In this document: in pieces, positions 56,190 through 64,000 of the stretch
Layout: the number at the start of each line of letters is the position of its first letter
Numbering within the stretch: the stretch's first letter is position 1
Assembly (NCBI RefSeq): GCF_001202035.1
Contig: NZ_LGHT01000031.1
Location: forward strand, 286,220-350,219
DNA: 64,000 nucleotides
Origin: Pseudorhodobacter wandonensis
Lineage (GTDB): Bacteria > Pseudomonadota > Alphaproteobacteria > Rhodobacterales > Rhodobacteraceae
Reading direction: 5' to 3'
Made by a program: the position numbers and the translations under genes
The notes under the pieces: model-generated
What the model saw: only the letters and a program-made list of their open reading frames with translations
What the model was told of the DNA's origin: nothing
The model's database searches: none

Positions 56190-56965
56190 GCTGCGAGGCC
56201 TATCCAAACCGGCACATGGTCGGAGGGGCGTTCCTCGGCGCGGACCTCGCGGTCAATGCGGCAATCGCGCAGCAGGTCGGCAGCTTGGGGTGACAGCAGC
56301 AAATGGTCAATCCGGATGCCGTTGTTTTTCTCCCACGCGCCGGCCTGATAATCCCAAAAGCTGTACTGGCCGGGGGCTTGATTGCAGGCGCGAAAGGCAT
56401 CCGTTAGCCCAAGGTTCACAATTTCGCGAAAGGCGGCGCGGGTGGTGGACAAAAACAGCGCGTCATCGGCCCAAGCCATTGGGTTTGCAGCGTCTTCCGG
56501 CTGGGGGATAACATTGTAATCGCCCGCGATCACCAGCGGTTCTTCGGTCAACAGCAGCTCTGCCACGCGTGTTTTCATCCGCGCCATCCATGCCAGTTTG
56601 TAGTCGTATTTCGGCCCAGGTGCAGGGTTGCCATTTGGCAAATACAGCCCGCACAACCGCACTGCACGCTCGCCCATCACGGTTGCTTCTATCCACCGGG
56701 CCTGTTCATCGCTGTCATCGCCGGGCAGGCCGCGCGTGATGTCTTCCAGCGGTAGGCGCGACAGAATGGCGACGCCGTTAAAGCCCTTTTGCCCATGGGT
56801 TTCGACGCGGAAGCCCATGTCCTCGAACATCTGGCGGGGAAAGCTCTCATCGACCGATTTGATTTCTTGCAAGGCCACCGCATCGGGTTTCGCTGCCTCA
56901 AGCCAGCGGGGCAGCGCCTCGATTCGCGCTTTGATTCCGTTGATGTTGAATGTCGCCAGCTTCAT
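56186..56965 (-). CDS. xthA: Exodeoxyribonuclease III
   Basis: A 259-residue AP endonuclease/exonuclease of the ExoIII family. LATFNINGIKAR, VALQEIKSVDE (metal Glu), LYLPNGN, VIAGDYNVIP (catalytic Asp and Asn) and the C-terminal RPSDHVPVWIGL (catalytic His) are all present. It acts in base-excision repair, cutting at abasic sites. The start at 56965 gives the family N-terminus MKLATFN. It follows erpA on the same strand with a 63-bp gap. Confidence 0.94.
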   Translation of the reverse strand: MKLATFNINGIKARIEALPRWLEAAKPDAVALQEIKSVDESFPRQMFEDMGFRVETHGQKGFNGVAILSRLPLEDITRGLPGDDSDEQARWIEATVMGERAVRLCGLYLPNGNPAPGPKYDYKLAWMARMKTRVAELLLTEEPLVIAGDYNVIPQPEDAANPMAWADDALFLSTTRAAFREIVNLGLTDAFRACNQAPGQYSFWDYQAGAWEKNNGIRIDHLLLSPQAADLLRDCRIDREVRAEERPSDHVPVWIGLAA

Positions 56966-57028
56966 CACCCGCCCCTGTGCAGCCCTTGTTTGCATCTGTT
57001 CTACGGGGCAGGCGGGCAGGGGGCAAGC

Positions 57029-57361
57029 TTACATCGAAAATGAGATGCCGCAGCCGCAAGAACTGCTGGCATTCGGATTTTCCACGACAAAGCGGGCGCC
57101 GATCAACTCTTCGGTGAAATCAATCACGGCGTTCGACAGAAACGGCAAAGACACCTCATCGATCAGCACTTTCATCCCGTCTTTTTCCAGCACAATATCA
57201 TCTGCCGCGGGGTCATCCAGCCGGATGTCATACTGAAAGCCCGAACAGCCACCGCCCTCGACAGCCACGCGAAGGGCCTTGGTATCGCCAGTGGTCTCGG
57301 CAATTTCGGCCAAGCGGGCAAAGGCACGGTCGGTCACGCGGGGGGGCAAAGTTAACGTCAT
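57029..57361 (-). CDS. erpA: A-type iron-sulfur carrier (ErpA/IscA family)
   Basis: A 110-residue HesB-like protein. Cys39 (GGGCSGFQY) and the pair Cys102/Cys104 (SCGCGISF) are the three conserved cluster ligands of A-type carriers. It delivers iron-sulfur clusters to target enzymes. Start at 57361; the longer open frame upstream is not conserved. It is divergent from dgt, an arrangement seen widely in alphaproteobacteria. Confidence 0.93.
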   Translation of the reverse strand: MTLTLPPRVTDRAFARLAEIAETTGDTKALRVAVEGGGCSGFQYDIRLDDPAADDIVLEKDGMKVLIDEVSLPFLSNAVIDFTEELIGARFVVENPNASSSCGCGISFSM

Positions 57362-57509
57362 GTTAGGAGGCCTTGGGTTAGCGTTCAAATTCAAATATAG
57401 GGGCTGGACTGGTTTGAAACAAGCCATGCGGTCATAGGGTGCCATTCCCGGTGGAATCGCATATAGATGAATGCGATAGCTGTTAACCACGGCACATAAG
57501 GTTTGATAC

Positions 57510-58670
57510 ATGCTTGCACCCTTCGCCTGCCATCCTGATGCGTCGCGTGGCCGTTTGCACGGTGAACGGATGTCGTCGTTCCGCTCGCCCTTTCAGCGCG
57601 ACCGCGACCGGATCATCCATTCCAGCGCGTTTCGGCGATTAAAGCATAAAACCCAAGTGTTTGTCGAACATGAGGGCGATTATTACCGCACCCGTTTGAC
57701 CCACTCGATCGAGGTGGCGCAGGTTGCTCGTACGATTTCGGGCGTCTTGGGCCTGAACACCGATCTGGCCGAGGCAATTGCCTTGGCGCATGATCTTGGC
57801 CACACCCCTTTTGGCCACACGGGCGAGGATGCCTTGGCCGAGTTGATGGCCCCTTACGGCGGCTTTGACCATAACGCCCAAGCCTTGCGTATTGTGACGC
57901 GTCTGGAGCGTCATTATGCCGATTTTGACGGGCTGAACCTGACATGGGAAACCCTTGAAGGCATAGCAAAACACAACGGCCCCGTGATCGCAGATGAGGG
58001 CAAAGAGTTGCCCTATGCGCTGGTCGAAGCAAATGCCGAATGGGATCTGGAGCTGCACACATTCGCCAGCGCCGAGGCGCAGGTGGCCGCTATTGCCGAT
58101 GACATCGCCTATTCGCACCATGATTTGCATGACGGCCTGCGTTCGGGCCTGTTTGATGAGGCTGACCTGATGGACCTGCCCGTCACCGGCCCTGCCTTCG
58201 CCGAGGTTGACGCCCTGCACCCGGGCCTTGACCCGATGCGCCGTCGGCATGAGGCTTTGCGCCGTGTCTTTGGCCGGATGGTCGAGGACGTGATTAATGT
58301 GGCAAACATCCGCCTTGATGCAGCCAAGCCGCAATCTGTGAATGAAATCAGGGCGATGGAGGGAACCGTCATTCGGTTCTCCAAGCCACTGTACCAAGAG
58401 TTGAAGGTCATCCGGTCGTTCCTGTTTACCCGCATGTATCGCGCCCCCAGCGTGATGGCTGAACGTGCACGGGTGACGGCCGTTGTCCGCGATCTGTTTC
58501 CCTTGTTCATGTCGCAGCCTGAATACCTGCCACAGGAATGGCGCCAGGACGTGGCCCAGGCCGATACGCAGCAGCTGCTAGCGCGAATCGTCGCCGACTA
58601 TGTTGCGGGGATGACGGATCGATTTGCCTTGCAAGAGCATGCGCGCCTGTTTCAAACAGGGCCACTGTGA
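57510..58670 (+). CDS. dgt: dGTP triphosphohydrolase-like HD protein
   Basis: A 386-residue HD-domain protein of the dGTPase type 2 class. SPFQRDRDRIIHSSAFRRLKHKTQVF (two adjacent family parts, about residues 26-37 and 38-51), RLTHSIEVAQVA (His ligand), LAHDLGHTPFGH (HD pair) and DDIAYSHHDLHDGL (final Asp) make up the metal site. It hydrolyses dNTPs to nucleosides and triphosphate. In many relatives argS follows; here a cation antiporter gene does. Confidence 0.92.
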   Translation: MLAPFACHPDASRGRLHGERMSSFRSPFQRDRDRIIHSSAFRRLKHKTQVFVEHEGDYYRTRLTHSIEVAQVARTISGVLGLNTDLAEAIALAHDLGHTPFGHTGEDALAELMAPYGGFDHNAQALRIVTRLERHYADFDGLNLTWETLEGIAKHNGPVIADEGKELPYALVEANAEWDLELHTFASAEAQVAAIADDIAYSHHDLHDGLRSGLFDEADLMDLPVTGPAFAEVDALHPGLDPMRRRHEALRRVFGRMVEDVINVANIRLDAAKPQSVNEIRAMEGTVIRFSKPLYQELKVIRSFLFTRMYRAPSVMAERARVTAVVRDLFPLFMSQPEYLPQEWRQDVAQADTQQLLARIVADYVAGMTDRFALQEHARLFQTGPL

Positions 58671-58685
58671 CCGGAGTATGCATCA

Positions 58686-60494
58686 ATGAGCGTTGAATCT
58701 GTTGGAATGAACCCTGTCGAGGCACTGGCCCTTGTTGGCGTAATTGGCGTCGGCGCACAGTGGCTGGCGTGGCGCATCCAGATGCCCGCGATTGTGCTGA
58801 TGCTGGCGGCGGGGCTGATTATTGGCCCGCTGACTGGCATCTTTATCCCATCGCGCGATATCGGCGATCTGGTGGGGCCGATGATCTCTATCGCTGTGGC
58901 GGTGATTTTGTTCGAAGGCGGGCTGACGCTGAACTTTCACGCCCTTCAAGACGCGGCCAAAGGGGTCCGGCGGTTGGTGATTGTCGGCGCGCCATTGGGG
59001 TGGCTGACCTCAACGCTCGCGGTGCATTACGGGGCCGGTTTGGGGTGGGAAGCTTCGGCCGTGTTTGGTGGCATCATGATCGTGACTGGTCCGACAGTGA
59101 TTGCGCCACTTCTGCGCCAGGCGCGGCTGTCGCGCAGGCCTGCAGCCTTGTTGCAATGGGAAGCGATTGTGAATGACCCGGTGGGCGCTTTGGCCGCCGT
59201 TTTGGCCTTTGGTGTGGTGACGGTGCTAAGTGAGAATGAAGGCGGCGTTGCCGCCACCATGCATTTCTTTTTCGGGATTTTCTTTGCAACTTTGGTGGGC
59301 TGGGTTGCCGGACGAGGCATCGCCTTGGCTTTTCGCAAAGCCTTGGTGCCCGAGTTTATGAAGGTTCCTGTGCTGTTCGTGGTGCTGCTTGCAGCGTTTA
59401 CTATTTCCGACCGCGCCTTGCATGAAAGCGGTCTGCTGGCCGTCACCGTGATGGGCCTAGTGATCGCGAATGCGGCCTTGCCCAGCTATGAGGAACTGCG
59501 CCGGTTCAAGGAACACGCGACGATCTTGCTGGTATCGGGCGTGTTCATTTTGCTGGCGGCAGGCCTTGATTTGCAGGAATTGCTAAGCCTTGATCTGCGC
59601 GCGGTCATGTTTGTTGTTTTGGTGGTTCTGGTCGCACGCCCGTTGTCGGTTATGATTTCGCTTGTGGGTACCACCGTTCCGATGCGTGAAAGAATTTTGG
59701 TCGCATTGACCGGCCCGCGCGGTGTGGTGCTGATGGCCGTTGCAGGCCTGTTCGGGGAACGTTTGGTCGCATTGGGCGTGCCGGACGGCGCCGCGATTGG
59801 GCCGCTGGCTTTTGCTTTGGTGGCGGCAACTGTTGTTCTCAATGGCTTTGGCCTGACACCCTTGGCCAGCCTGCTGGGCCTGCGCGCGGCCGAGGTTCCG
59901 GGCGTATTGCTGGTTGGTGGGACGCGCCTGACAACGGGTTTGGGCGCAGCCTTGAAAAAAGCCGATGTGCCGGTGCTGGTAACAGACTGGAACCTTGGCC
60001 ACCTGCGCTATGCGCGGGCTGCTGCGCTGCCGGTTTTCTTTGGTGATATTTTGTCAGAGGCGGCCGAGAATAAAGTCGAATTCATCGGCTTTTCAAACAT
60101 TCTGGCTGCTACGGATAATGATGCCTACAACACCTTGGTTGCGACCGATCTGGCGCCCGAATTCGGCCGCGATAAAGTTTGGCAACTGCCGCGGGTGAAA
60201 AGCGAAAGCACGCGCCATGCATTGCCGGTAACGCTTGGCGGGCGCAGGTTCGGCGATGGGCGCACCTATGACGAGTATGAGACATTGATGGCCGAAGGCT
60301 GGACCATCCGCACCACCAAACTGACCGAGGAATATGGTTATCAGGCCTGGAAGGATGAACGGCCCGAGTCGATTTTGCTATGTGTCATATCGGCAACCGG
60401 TGATTTTCGGTTTGTTGGCAATGACAGCAAGCAAACGCCTGCGGCGGGCGCGCGTTTGTTGGCATTATCACCGCCCAAGGGCGAAGGCGTTTAG
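58686..60494 (+). CDS. CPA1-type sodium:proton antiporter
   Basis: A 602-residue protein. About residues 8-400 form the antiporter core with some 12 helices: AAGLIIGPLTGIFIPSRD, LFEGGLTLNF, GGIMIVTGPTVIAPLLRQ and WEAIVNDPVGALAAVLAF, which contains the conserved ND motif of electroneutral CPA1 exchangers. The C-terminal about 180 residues look like a TrkA/RCK-like nucleotide-sensing region (VLLVGGTRLTTGLGAALKKADVPVLVTDWN). It exports Na+ (or K+) in exchange for protons. It starts 15 bp after dgt and overlaps the convergent dsbB stop. Confidence 0.88.
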   Translation: MSVESVGMNPVEALALVGVIGVGAQWLAWRIQMPAIVLMLAAGLIIGPLTGIFIPSRDIGDLVGPMISIAVAVILFEGGLTLNFHALQDAAKGVRRLVIVGAPLGWLTSTLAVHYGAGLGWEASAVFGGIMIVTGPTVIAPLLRQARLSRRPAALLQWEAIVNDPVGALAAVLAFGVVTVLSENEGGVAATMHFFFGIFFATLVGWVAGRGIALAFRKALVPEFMKVPVLFVVLLAAFTISDRALHESGLLAVTVMGLVIANAALPSYEELRRFKEHATILLVSGVFILLAAGLDLQELLSLDLRAVMFVVLVVLVARPLSVMISLVGTTVPMRERILVALTGPRGVVLMAVAGLFGERLVALGVPDGAAIGPLAFALVAATVVLNGFGLTPLASLLGLRAAEVPGVLLVGGTRLTTGLGAALKKADVPVLVTDWNLGHLRYARAAALPVFFGDILSEAAENKVEFIGFSNILAATDNDAYNTLVATDLAPEFGRDKVWQLPRVKSESTRHALPVTLGGRRFGDGRTYDEYETLMAEGWTIRTTKLTEEYGYQAWKDERPESILLCVISATGDFRFVGNDSKQTPAAGARLLALSPPKGEGV

Positions 60495-60955
60495 GCGCGT
60501 TTTCTGGCGGCCATCAGCCAGAAAATAACCAAGCCAAGGGACAGAATGCCGTTCCAGGATGCCATTGACAGGCCGAACATTTCCCAGGCAATGGCATCAC
60601 AGCGCACAGGGGCAACTACATTTGCCGCAGGGTCCAGCAACTGGGTGACATCAAGACCGGCGATAGATCCGGTGCTGCAAGAGGTTATGCCCTGCCACCA
60701 GGCGCGCTCGACACCGGTGTGATACAGCGCAATCGCGGAACCAGTCAGCGCGGCCAGTGCCCCTAGATAGGGCAGGGTCCGCCCCTTTAGCACCAGCGCC
60801 AAAAGGCCGATCACAATTGCCGCCATATGGGCATAGCGCTGCCACCAACACATCTGGCAGGGCTGCAATCCGCCAATATATTCGAACCCATACGCCCCGG
60901 CCAGCGCCGCAGCCGATCCGCCAATTGCCAACAGAATAAACTGGGTGCGCGTCAT
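60491..60955 (-). CDS. dsbB: Disulfide bond formation protein B
   Basis: A 154-residue four-helix membrane protein. The quinone-linked cysteine pair is CQMC (residues 33-36), followed by WWQRYAHM. The second periplasmic pair is split between ITSCSTGS (about 92) and APVRCDAI (about 118). It reoxidises DsbA and passes electrons to quinone. Its start overlaps the stop of the upstream YqaA-like gene by 4 bp (ATGA), so the two are coupled. Confidence 0.9.
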   Translation of the reverse strand: MTRTQFILLAIGGSAAALAGAYGFEYIGGLQPCQMCWWQRYAHMAAIVIGLLALVLKGRTLPYLGALAALTGSAIALYHTGVERAWWQGITSCSTGSIAGLDVTQLLDPAANVVAPVRCDAIAWEMFGLSMASWNGILSLGLVIFWLMAARKRA

Positions 60956-61530
60956 AAAAACCTCACAGCTGCAAATCCGGCGATCAGCAATGCCACCGCC
61001 AAAGTGAACATAAGCCCTAGCCTACGTTCAATAAAATCACGAATAGGTGCGCCGAATTTCCACAGCAGGGCCGCAATCAGGAAAAAGCGCAAGGCGCGGG
61101 CGACAATGCTGGCCAACATGAACACCGGCAAGGAAAGCCCGGTGGCACCCGATAGAATGGTGATGACCTTATAGGGAAATGGTGTGACGCCTGCGATCAA
61201 CACGGCCCAAGCACCATATGCGTTGTACCGTTCCTGGAATGTCGCGAAATGCGCCGTCTGGCCGTAAAACTCTAGCACGGGCAGGCCGATACTTTCAAAG
61301 AACAACGAGCCGATCAAATACCCGAACGCACCGCCCGCGACCGATGAAACCGTTGCAACAAACGCAATCCAGAACGCGCGGCGTGGGGCCGCGATGATCA
61401 TCGGAATCATCAGAATATCCGGCGGGATCGGAAATACCGAGCTTTCAATAAACGCGACAAAGGCCAAGGCCCAAATCGCGTGTTTGGACTGCGCAAGACC
61501 AATCGTCCAATCATACAAAGCGCGGATCAT
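60952..61530 (-). CDS. YqaA-like VTT-domain membrane protein
   Basis: A 192-residue membrane protein of the DedA/VTT superfamily, YqaA branch. VAFIESSVFPIPPDILMIPMI (shown as about residues 25-45), the reentrant loop VSSVAGGAFGYLIGSLFFE, and the arginine/proline loop VTPFPYKVITILSGATGL are characteristic. The start at 61530 (MIRALYDWTIGLA) agrees with the family; the open frame continues upstream without homology. It heads a two-gene operon with dsbB. Function unknown; related proteins handle lipids or lipid carriers. Confidence 0.87.
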   Translation of the reverse strand: MIRALYDWTIGLAQSKHAIWALAFVAFIESSVFPIPPDILMIPMIIAAPRRAFWIAFVATVSSVAGGAFGYLIGSLFFESIGLPVLEFYGQTAHFATFQERYNAYGAWAVLIAGVTPFPYKVITILSGATGLSLPVFMLASIVARALRFFLIAALLWKFGAPIRDFIERRLGLMFTLAVALLIAGFAAVRFL

Positions 61531-61655
61531 CCTGATCTCCTTGGTTGCGTGGCACCTTGCATCACGCAGGGCGGGGGGCGTCAAGAGGACAAACAGGCTT
61601 TGTGATTTATGCGCTCTGCGGTAAAACTTGACCAAACAGGCAAGGGGATGGGGCG

Positions 61656-62504
61656 ATGAAATGGAAAGGGCGGCGCGAAAGCCGGAATATCGAGGATCGG
61701 CGCGGCCGGTCAAATACGCGTGCCGTGGGCGGGATTGGCGGTTTCGGTTTGGTTGCCGTTCTTGTCGTCGGCTATTTTCTTGGCATTGATGTAACGCCCT
61801 TGTTGCAAGATCAGGGGGGCGGGCAGCGTGCCCCTGCAACCGAGATGACTGCCGCCGACAAGGCAGCAGGGCAGTTTGTGTCTGTCACTCTGGCTGATAC
61901 CGAAGATGTTTGGGCCCAAATTTTTAAGGATCAGTTGGGCCGTAGTTACACGCCCGCGACATTGGTTCTGTTCAAAGGCGCCACGAGCTCGCCCTGCGGC
62001 GGGGCTTCGGGGGCCTCGGGGCCGTTTTATTGCCCGGGGGACAACAAGGCATATCTGGATACGGATTTCTTTGTGACGCTTGAACAGCAGTTGGGTGCCA
62101 AAGGCGATTTTGCTGCGGCCTATGTTGTGGCGCATGAAATCGCGCATCATGTCCAGAATGAACTGGGCATTCTGTCCCGCGCAAATGAGGTGCGCGCCCA
62201 AGTGTCACAGGCCGAAAGCAATGCCATTTCGGTGCGTATCGAGCTGCAAGCCGATTGTCTGGCGGGAATCTGGGCGCGGGCCGCACAAAAGAAATTTGGA
62301 TCGATAGATCGCGGCGATCTTGAAGAAGCTGTGAACGCTGCCCGCAAGATCGGTGACGATACTTTGCAGCGCAATGCGGGCCAGTATCCAAACCCTCACA
62401 GCTTTACCCATGGCACATCCGAGCAAAGGTCGCGTTGGTTTGTGACCGGATATCAATCAGGTAAGCTTGGATCCTGCGATACGTTTTCGATAAATCAACT
62501 TTAA
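61656..62504 (+). CDS. YpfJ-like neutral zinc metallopeptidase
   Basis: A 282-residue protein. MKWKGRRESRNIEDRRG is the typical N-terminus, followed by a glycine-rich membrane anchor (about residues 27-50). The zinc motif is HEIAHH (about residue 160) with preceding VVAHE. CGGASGASGPFYCPGDNKAYLD and ELQADCLAGIWA are further family marks. The family is widespread, membrane-anchored and without a known substrate. Second metalloprotease of the window. Confidence 0.9.
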   Translation: MKWKGRRESRNIEDRRGRSNTRAVGGIGGFGLVAVLVVGYFLGIDVTPLLQDQGGGQRAPATEMTAADKAAGQFVSVTLADTEDVWAQIFKDQLGRSYTPATLVLFKGATSSPCGGASGASGPFYCPGDNKAYLDTDFFVTLEQQLGAKGDFAAAYVVAHEIAHHVQNELGILSRANEVRAQVSQAESNAISVRIELQADCLAGIWARAAQKKFGSIDRGDLEEAVNAARKIGDDTLQRNAGQYPNPHSFTHGTSEQRSRWFVTGYQSGKLGSCDTFSINQL

Positions 62505-62530
62505 GAAAAAAAACCTGCAACAGGCGATTG

Positions 62531-62550
62531 ACGCGCCGCAAAAGGCGCGT
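62531..62550 (+). terminator. Hairpin between the metallopeptidase gene and tRNA-Leu
   Basis: ACGCGCC (62531-62537) pairs with GGCGCGT (62544-62550) around GCAAAA. It lies 26 bases after the metallopeptidase stop and 17 before the tRNA. No U-run follows. Confidence 0.4.
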
Positions 62551-62567
62551 TACATCGCACCCACTGG

Positions 62568-62651
62568 GCCCGAGTGGCGGAATGGTAGACGCAGGGGATT
62601 CAAAATCCCCCGTCGCAAGACGTGGGAGTTCGAGTCTCCCCTCGGGCACCA
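62568..62651 (+). tRNA. tRNA-Leu (anticodon CAA)
   Basis: Acceptor strands GCCCGAG (62568-62574) and CTCGGGC (62641-62647) pair fully. The anticodon stem GGGGA/TCCCC encloses TTCAAAA with anticodon CAA at 62601-62603. A long variable arm of class II type (CGTCGCAAGACG) and a T arm GGGAG-TTCGAGT-CTCCC follow, and the 3' CCA is encoded. An integrase remnant begins 61 bases downstream, so the 3' end probably served as the attachment site. Confidence 0.96.
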
Positions 62652-62712
62652 GTTAATCAGCTAACCCATTGGTATCGCACCAGCTTTTAGCCACTGCTAG
62701 GAGCCGGAGACC

Positions 62713-63053
62713 ATTTCGCGCCCGTTTACCTTCGTTAAGGATGGTGTTTTCTACTTCAGCCGTCGCATTCCGAAAGAGCTGAGGCGTCACTACACATCAC
62801 CTCGAATTGCCTATTCGCTTCGGACTAGGTCAGCCAGAATCGCTGAAGCCAGAGCCAGACGGGCCGCTGACCAGCTTGACGAGTACTGGTATCATCTGAG
62901 GTCTCGTGAAGTAGAATTGCCCGGCAAACACATGCTTAGATTGCAGCAAAAGCTCGGAGCGACCTTCAGCAATCAGCAACCTGCCATATCTGCTTCATCT
63001 GTACTTTTGTCTGAAGCTGTCGGCATTTATTTGCAACAGAAGGGTAATGGTCT
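62713..63053 (+). pseudogene. Tyrosine recombinase (phage/island integrase), truncated by an IS
   Basis: The frame from 62713 encodes a DUF6538-type integrase N-terminus: SRPFTFVKDGVFYFSRRIPKE and further an arm with many Arg (ARIAEARARRAADQLDEYW), then LSEAVGIYLQQKGNG, where the core-binding domain should begin. After about 63050 the homology stops and IS sequence takes over, ending at TGA 63166-63168. The catalytic domain is missing. The only start at the expected place is ATT at 62713, with AGGAG at 62699-62703; an in-frame TAG lies at 62698-62700. It sits just behind tRNA-Leu, as island integrases do. Confidence 0.8.
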
Positions 63054-63085
63054 TGTCACGCTTACGTTCCGGCCTCTCAACTCAT

Positions 63086-63942
63086 TTAGGCAGCCTTTCG
63101 TTCGAAGGCCAAGGGGCTTTTGCCACCTAACGACGAATGCCGCCGTCGTGGATTATAGAACCCATTGATATATTGGAATATCGCCCCCTCGGCTTGGCGT
63201 CTGGTTTCCCAGTGGTTCCGCCAGATCAGCTCTGCCTTGATGGATTTGAAGAACGTTTCCACCATGGAATTATCGTAGCAATTTCCTTTTCCGCTCATCG
63301 ATACTTTGAACCCATGCTTCGAAAGACGCTTCTGATAGTCATGTGAACAGTATTGCGACCCACGATCCGTATGATGAATGCAGCCCTTCGGTGGTTGCCG
63401 TAGGGCCACCGCCATATCCAGTGCTCGGATCGCCAAGTCGCGTTTCATCCGGTTGCTGACAGCCCACCCAATGACACGACGGGAGTAGAGGTCGAGGATG
63501 ACAGCCAGATATAGCCAGCCTTCACTGGTCCAGATGTAGCTTATATCACCAGCCCATGTCTGGTTTGGGCCATCCGCAGTGAAGTCCTGGTCCAACAGGT
63601 TGGGCGCGATGTTGAACGCATGGTTGCTGTCCGTGGTCACCTTGTATTTCTGGGTCCTGACGGTCTTGATGCCGTTCATGCGCATTAGGCGGCCAATCCG
63701 GCGGTGCCCAACCCTCAGCCCCATCTCCTGCAACTCTTCGGTCATGCGTGGTCGACCATAGCTATGCAGGCTCAGACGATGTTGCTCTCGGATATGCGCC
63801 AGATAACCACATCGCCGCGCTGCCGCTGGCTCATCGGGCGAACCCGCCACGCACGATAACCACGCGATGTAACCTGCATAATGCGGCAGAGAAATTCCAC
63901 CGGCCATTCTTCTTTCCAGGCATCAATGAAGGCGAACCTCAT
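63086..63942 (-). pseudogene. IS3-family transposase OrfB with a frameshift
   Basis: The start at 63942 (MRFAFIDAWKEEWPVEFLC) reads the normal OrfB N-terminus as far as QRQRGDVVI, then runs into TGA. Conserved sequence resumes in another frame with LAHIREQHRLSLHSYGRPRM and continues to the stop at 63086. The total length of 857 is one base short of whole codons. The single-base loss lies near 63799-63806. The integrase core is intact after the shift: Asp in WAGDISYIW, Asp in HTDRGSQYCS and Glu in NSMVETFFKSIKAEL. The transposase is probably inactive unless this is a sequencing error. Confidence 0.82.
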
Positions 63943-64000
63943 CGGTTTTGGCCTGCAAAGAAGATGGTGGCCTTTTTTAACACTTCCCTCTCCTCGCGAA
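63939..64000 (-). CDS. IS3-family OrfA, C-terminal end
   Basis: The minus strand at the right edge reads REEREVLKKATIFFAGQNR then TGA, the usual C-terminus of IS3-family OrfA. The stop overlaps the OrfB start as ATGA. The run TTAAAAAAG at 63972-63980 is the typical -1 slippage site used to make the OrfAB fusion. The rest of the gene lies beyond the window. Confidence 0.75.
   Translation of the reverse strand, partial: REEREVLKKATIFFAGQNR

Larger units (their letters stand above)
63054..64000 (-). mobile_element. IS3-family insertion sequence, right part outside window
   Basis: The element holds a typical orfA/orfB arrangement on the minus strand: orfB at 63086-63942 and the end of orfA at the right edge, with a slippery A-run for programmed frameshifting. 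The left boundary is set where the integrase homology ends and a TGTCACGCTTACG end begins (about 63054). The other terminal repeat is off the window, so the exact ends and target duplication cannot be confirmed. Confidence 0.78.

Overview
The window looks like a chromosomal segment of an alphaproteobacterium of the order Rhodobacterales (Rhodobacteraceae/Paracoccaceae). The reasons are GC-rich coding sequence, the Rhodobacter-type sorbitol/mannitol operon (binding protein, two permeases, ATPase, SmoS-like dehydrogenase, mannitol dehydrogenase), a monomeric NADP isocitrate dehydrogenase, a very long B12-dependent ribonucleotide reductase, a ScfR/PccR-type regulator, a single-cysteine DksA, and a short intergenic repeat of the kind seen after genes in this order. 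Identification rests on protein motifs, gene order and my knowledge of the families; no database was searched.

Layout. 1-4.6 kb: the 3' end of a choline-dehydrogenase-like gene, a secreted thermonuclease, a DUF465 protein, a short-chain acyl-CoA regulator, a Bcr/CflA exporter and a DUF486 protein. 4.7-9.0 kb: two arsenic-type loci transcribed toward each other (arsR/arsP-like permease/small thioredoxin; arsR/acr3/arsC/arsH). 9.0-12.1 kb: icd and a fumarylpyruvate-hydrolase-like gene. 12.7-20.3 kb: a LacI regulator and the polyol uptake/oxidation operon, with matching operator candidates before the regulator and before the operon. 20.3-22.1 kb: a compact type II restriction-modification pair (NaeI-like endonuclease plus C5-cytosine methyltransferase). 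22.3-32.0 kb: housekeeping genes (tyrS, anmK, rarD, eno, fur/mur, nrdJ). 32.4-42.3 kb: a glycosyltransferase-like orphan, then an aminoethylphosphonate cluster: LysR regulator, Na/Pi transporter, phnW, phnA, phnY, a PbfA-like lyase and a DMT-type membrane protein. 42.4-46.2 kb: diaminopropionate ammonia-lyase divergent from pxpBCA (5-oxoprolinase). 46.3-50.3 kb: glpK, glpD and glpR. 50.3-54.3 kb: a tight minus-strand operon moxR / 54-aa membrane protein / VWA protein / 106-aa membrane protein / DedA / M48 protease. 54.5-62.5 kb: dksA, an FAD monooxygenase, xthA, erpA, dgt, a CPA1 antiporter, dsbB, a YqaA-like protein and a YpfJ-like metallopeptidase. 62.57-64 kb: tRNA-Leu(CAA), a tyrosine integrase cut short by an IS3-family element, and that element running off the right edge. 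This is the left boundary of a decayed genomic island.

How the genes work together. The polyol operon imports hexitols and oxidises them to ketohexoses. The phosphonate operon can turn 2-aminoethylphosphonate, and probably its (R)-1-hydroxy derivative, into phosphonoacetaldehyde, phosphonoacetate, then acetate and phosphate. glpR/glpD/glpK handles glycerol. The ars loci together cover inorganic arsenate/arsenite (ArsC, Acr3) and probably methylated or aromatic arsenicals (ArsP, ArsH).

The strongest leads are: the phosphonate cluster with its uncharacterised membrane protein and a repeated promoter motif; the NaeI-like restriction-modification pair inserted next to mtlK; the MoxR-VWA-DedA-M48 membrane operon; the island edge at tRNA-Leu; and family-consistent operators for the ScfR, LacI, ArsR and GlpR regulators.
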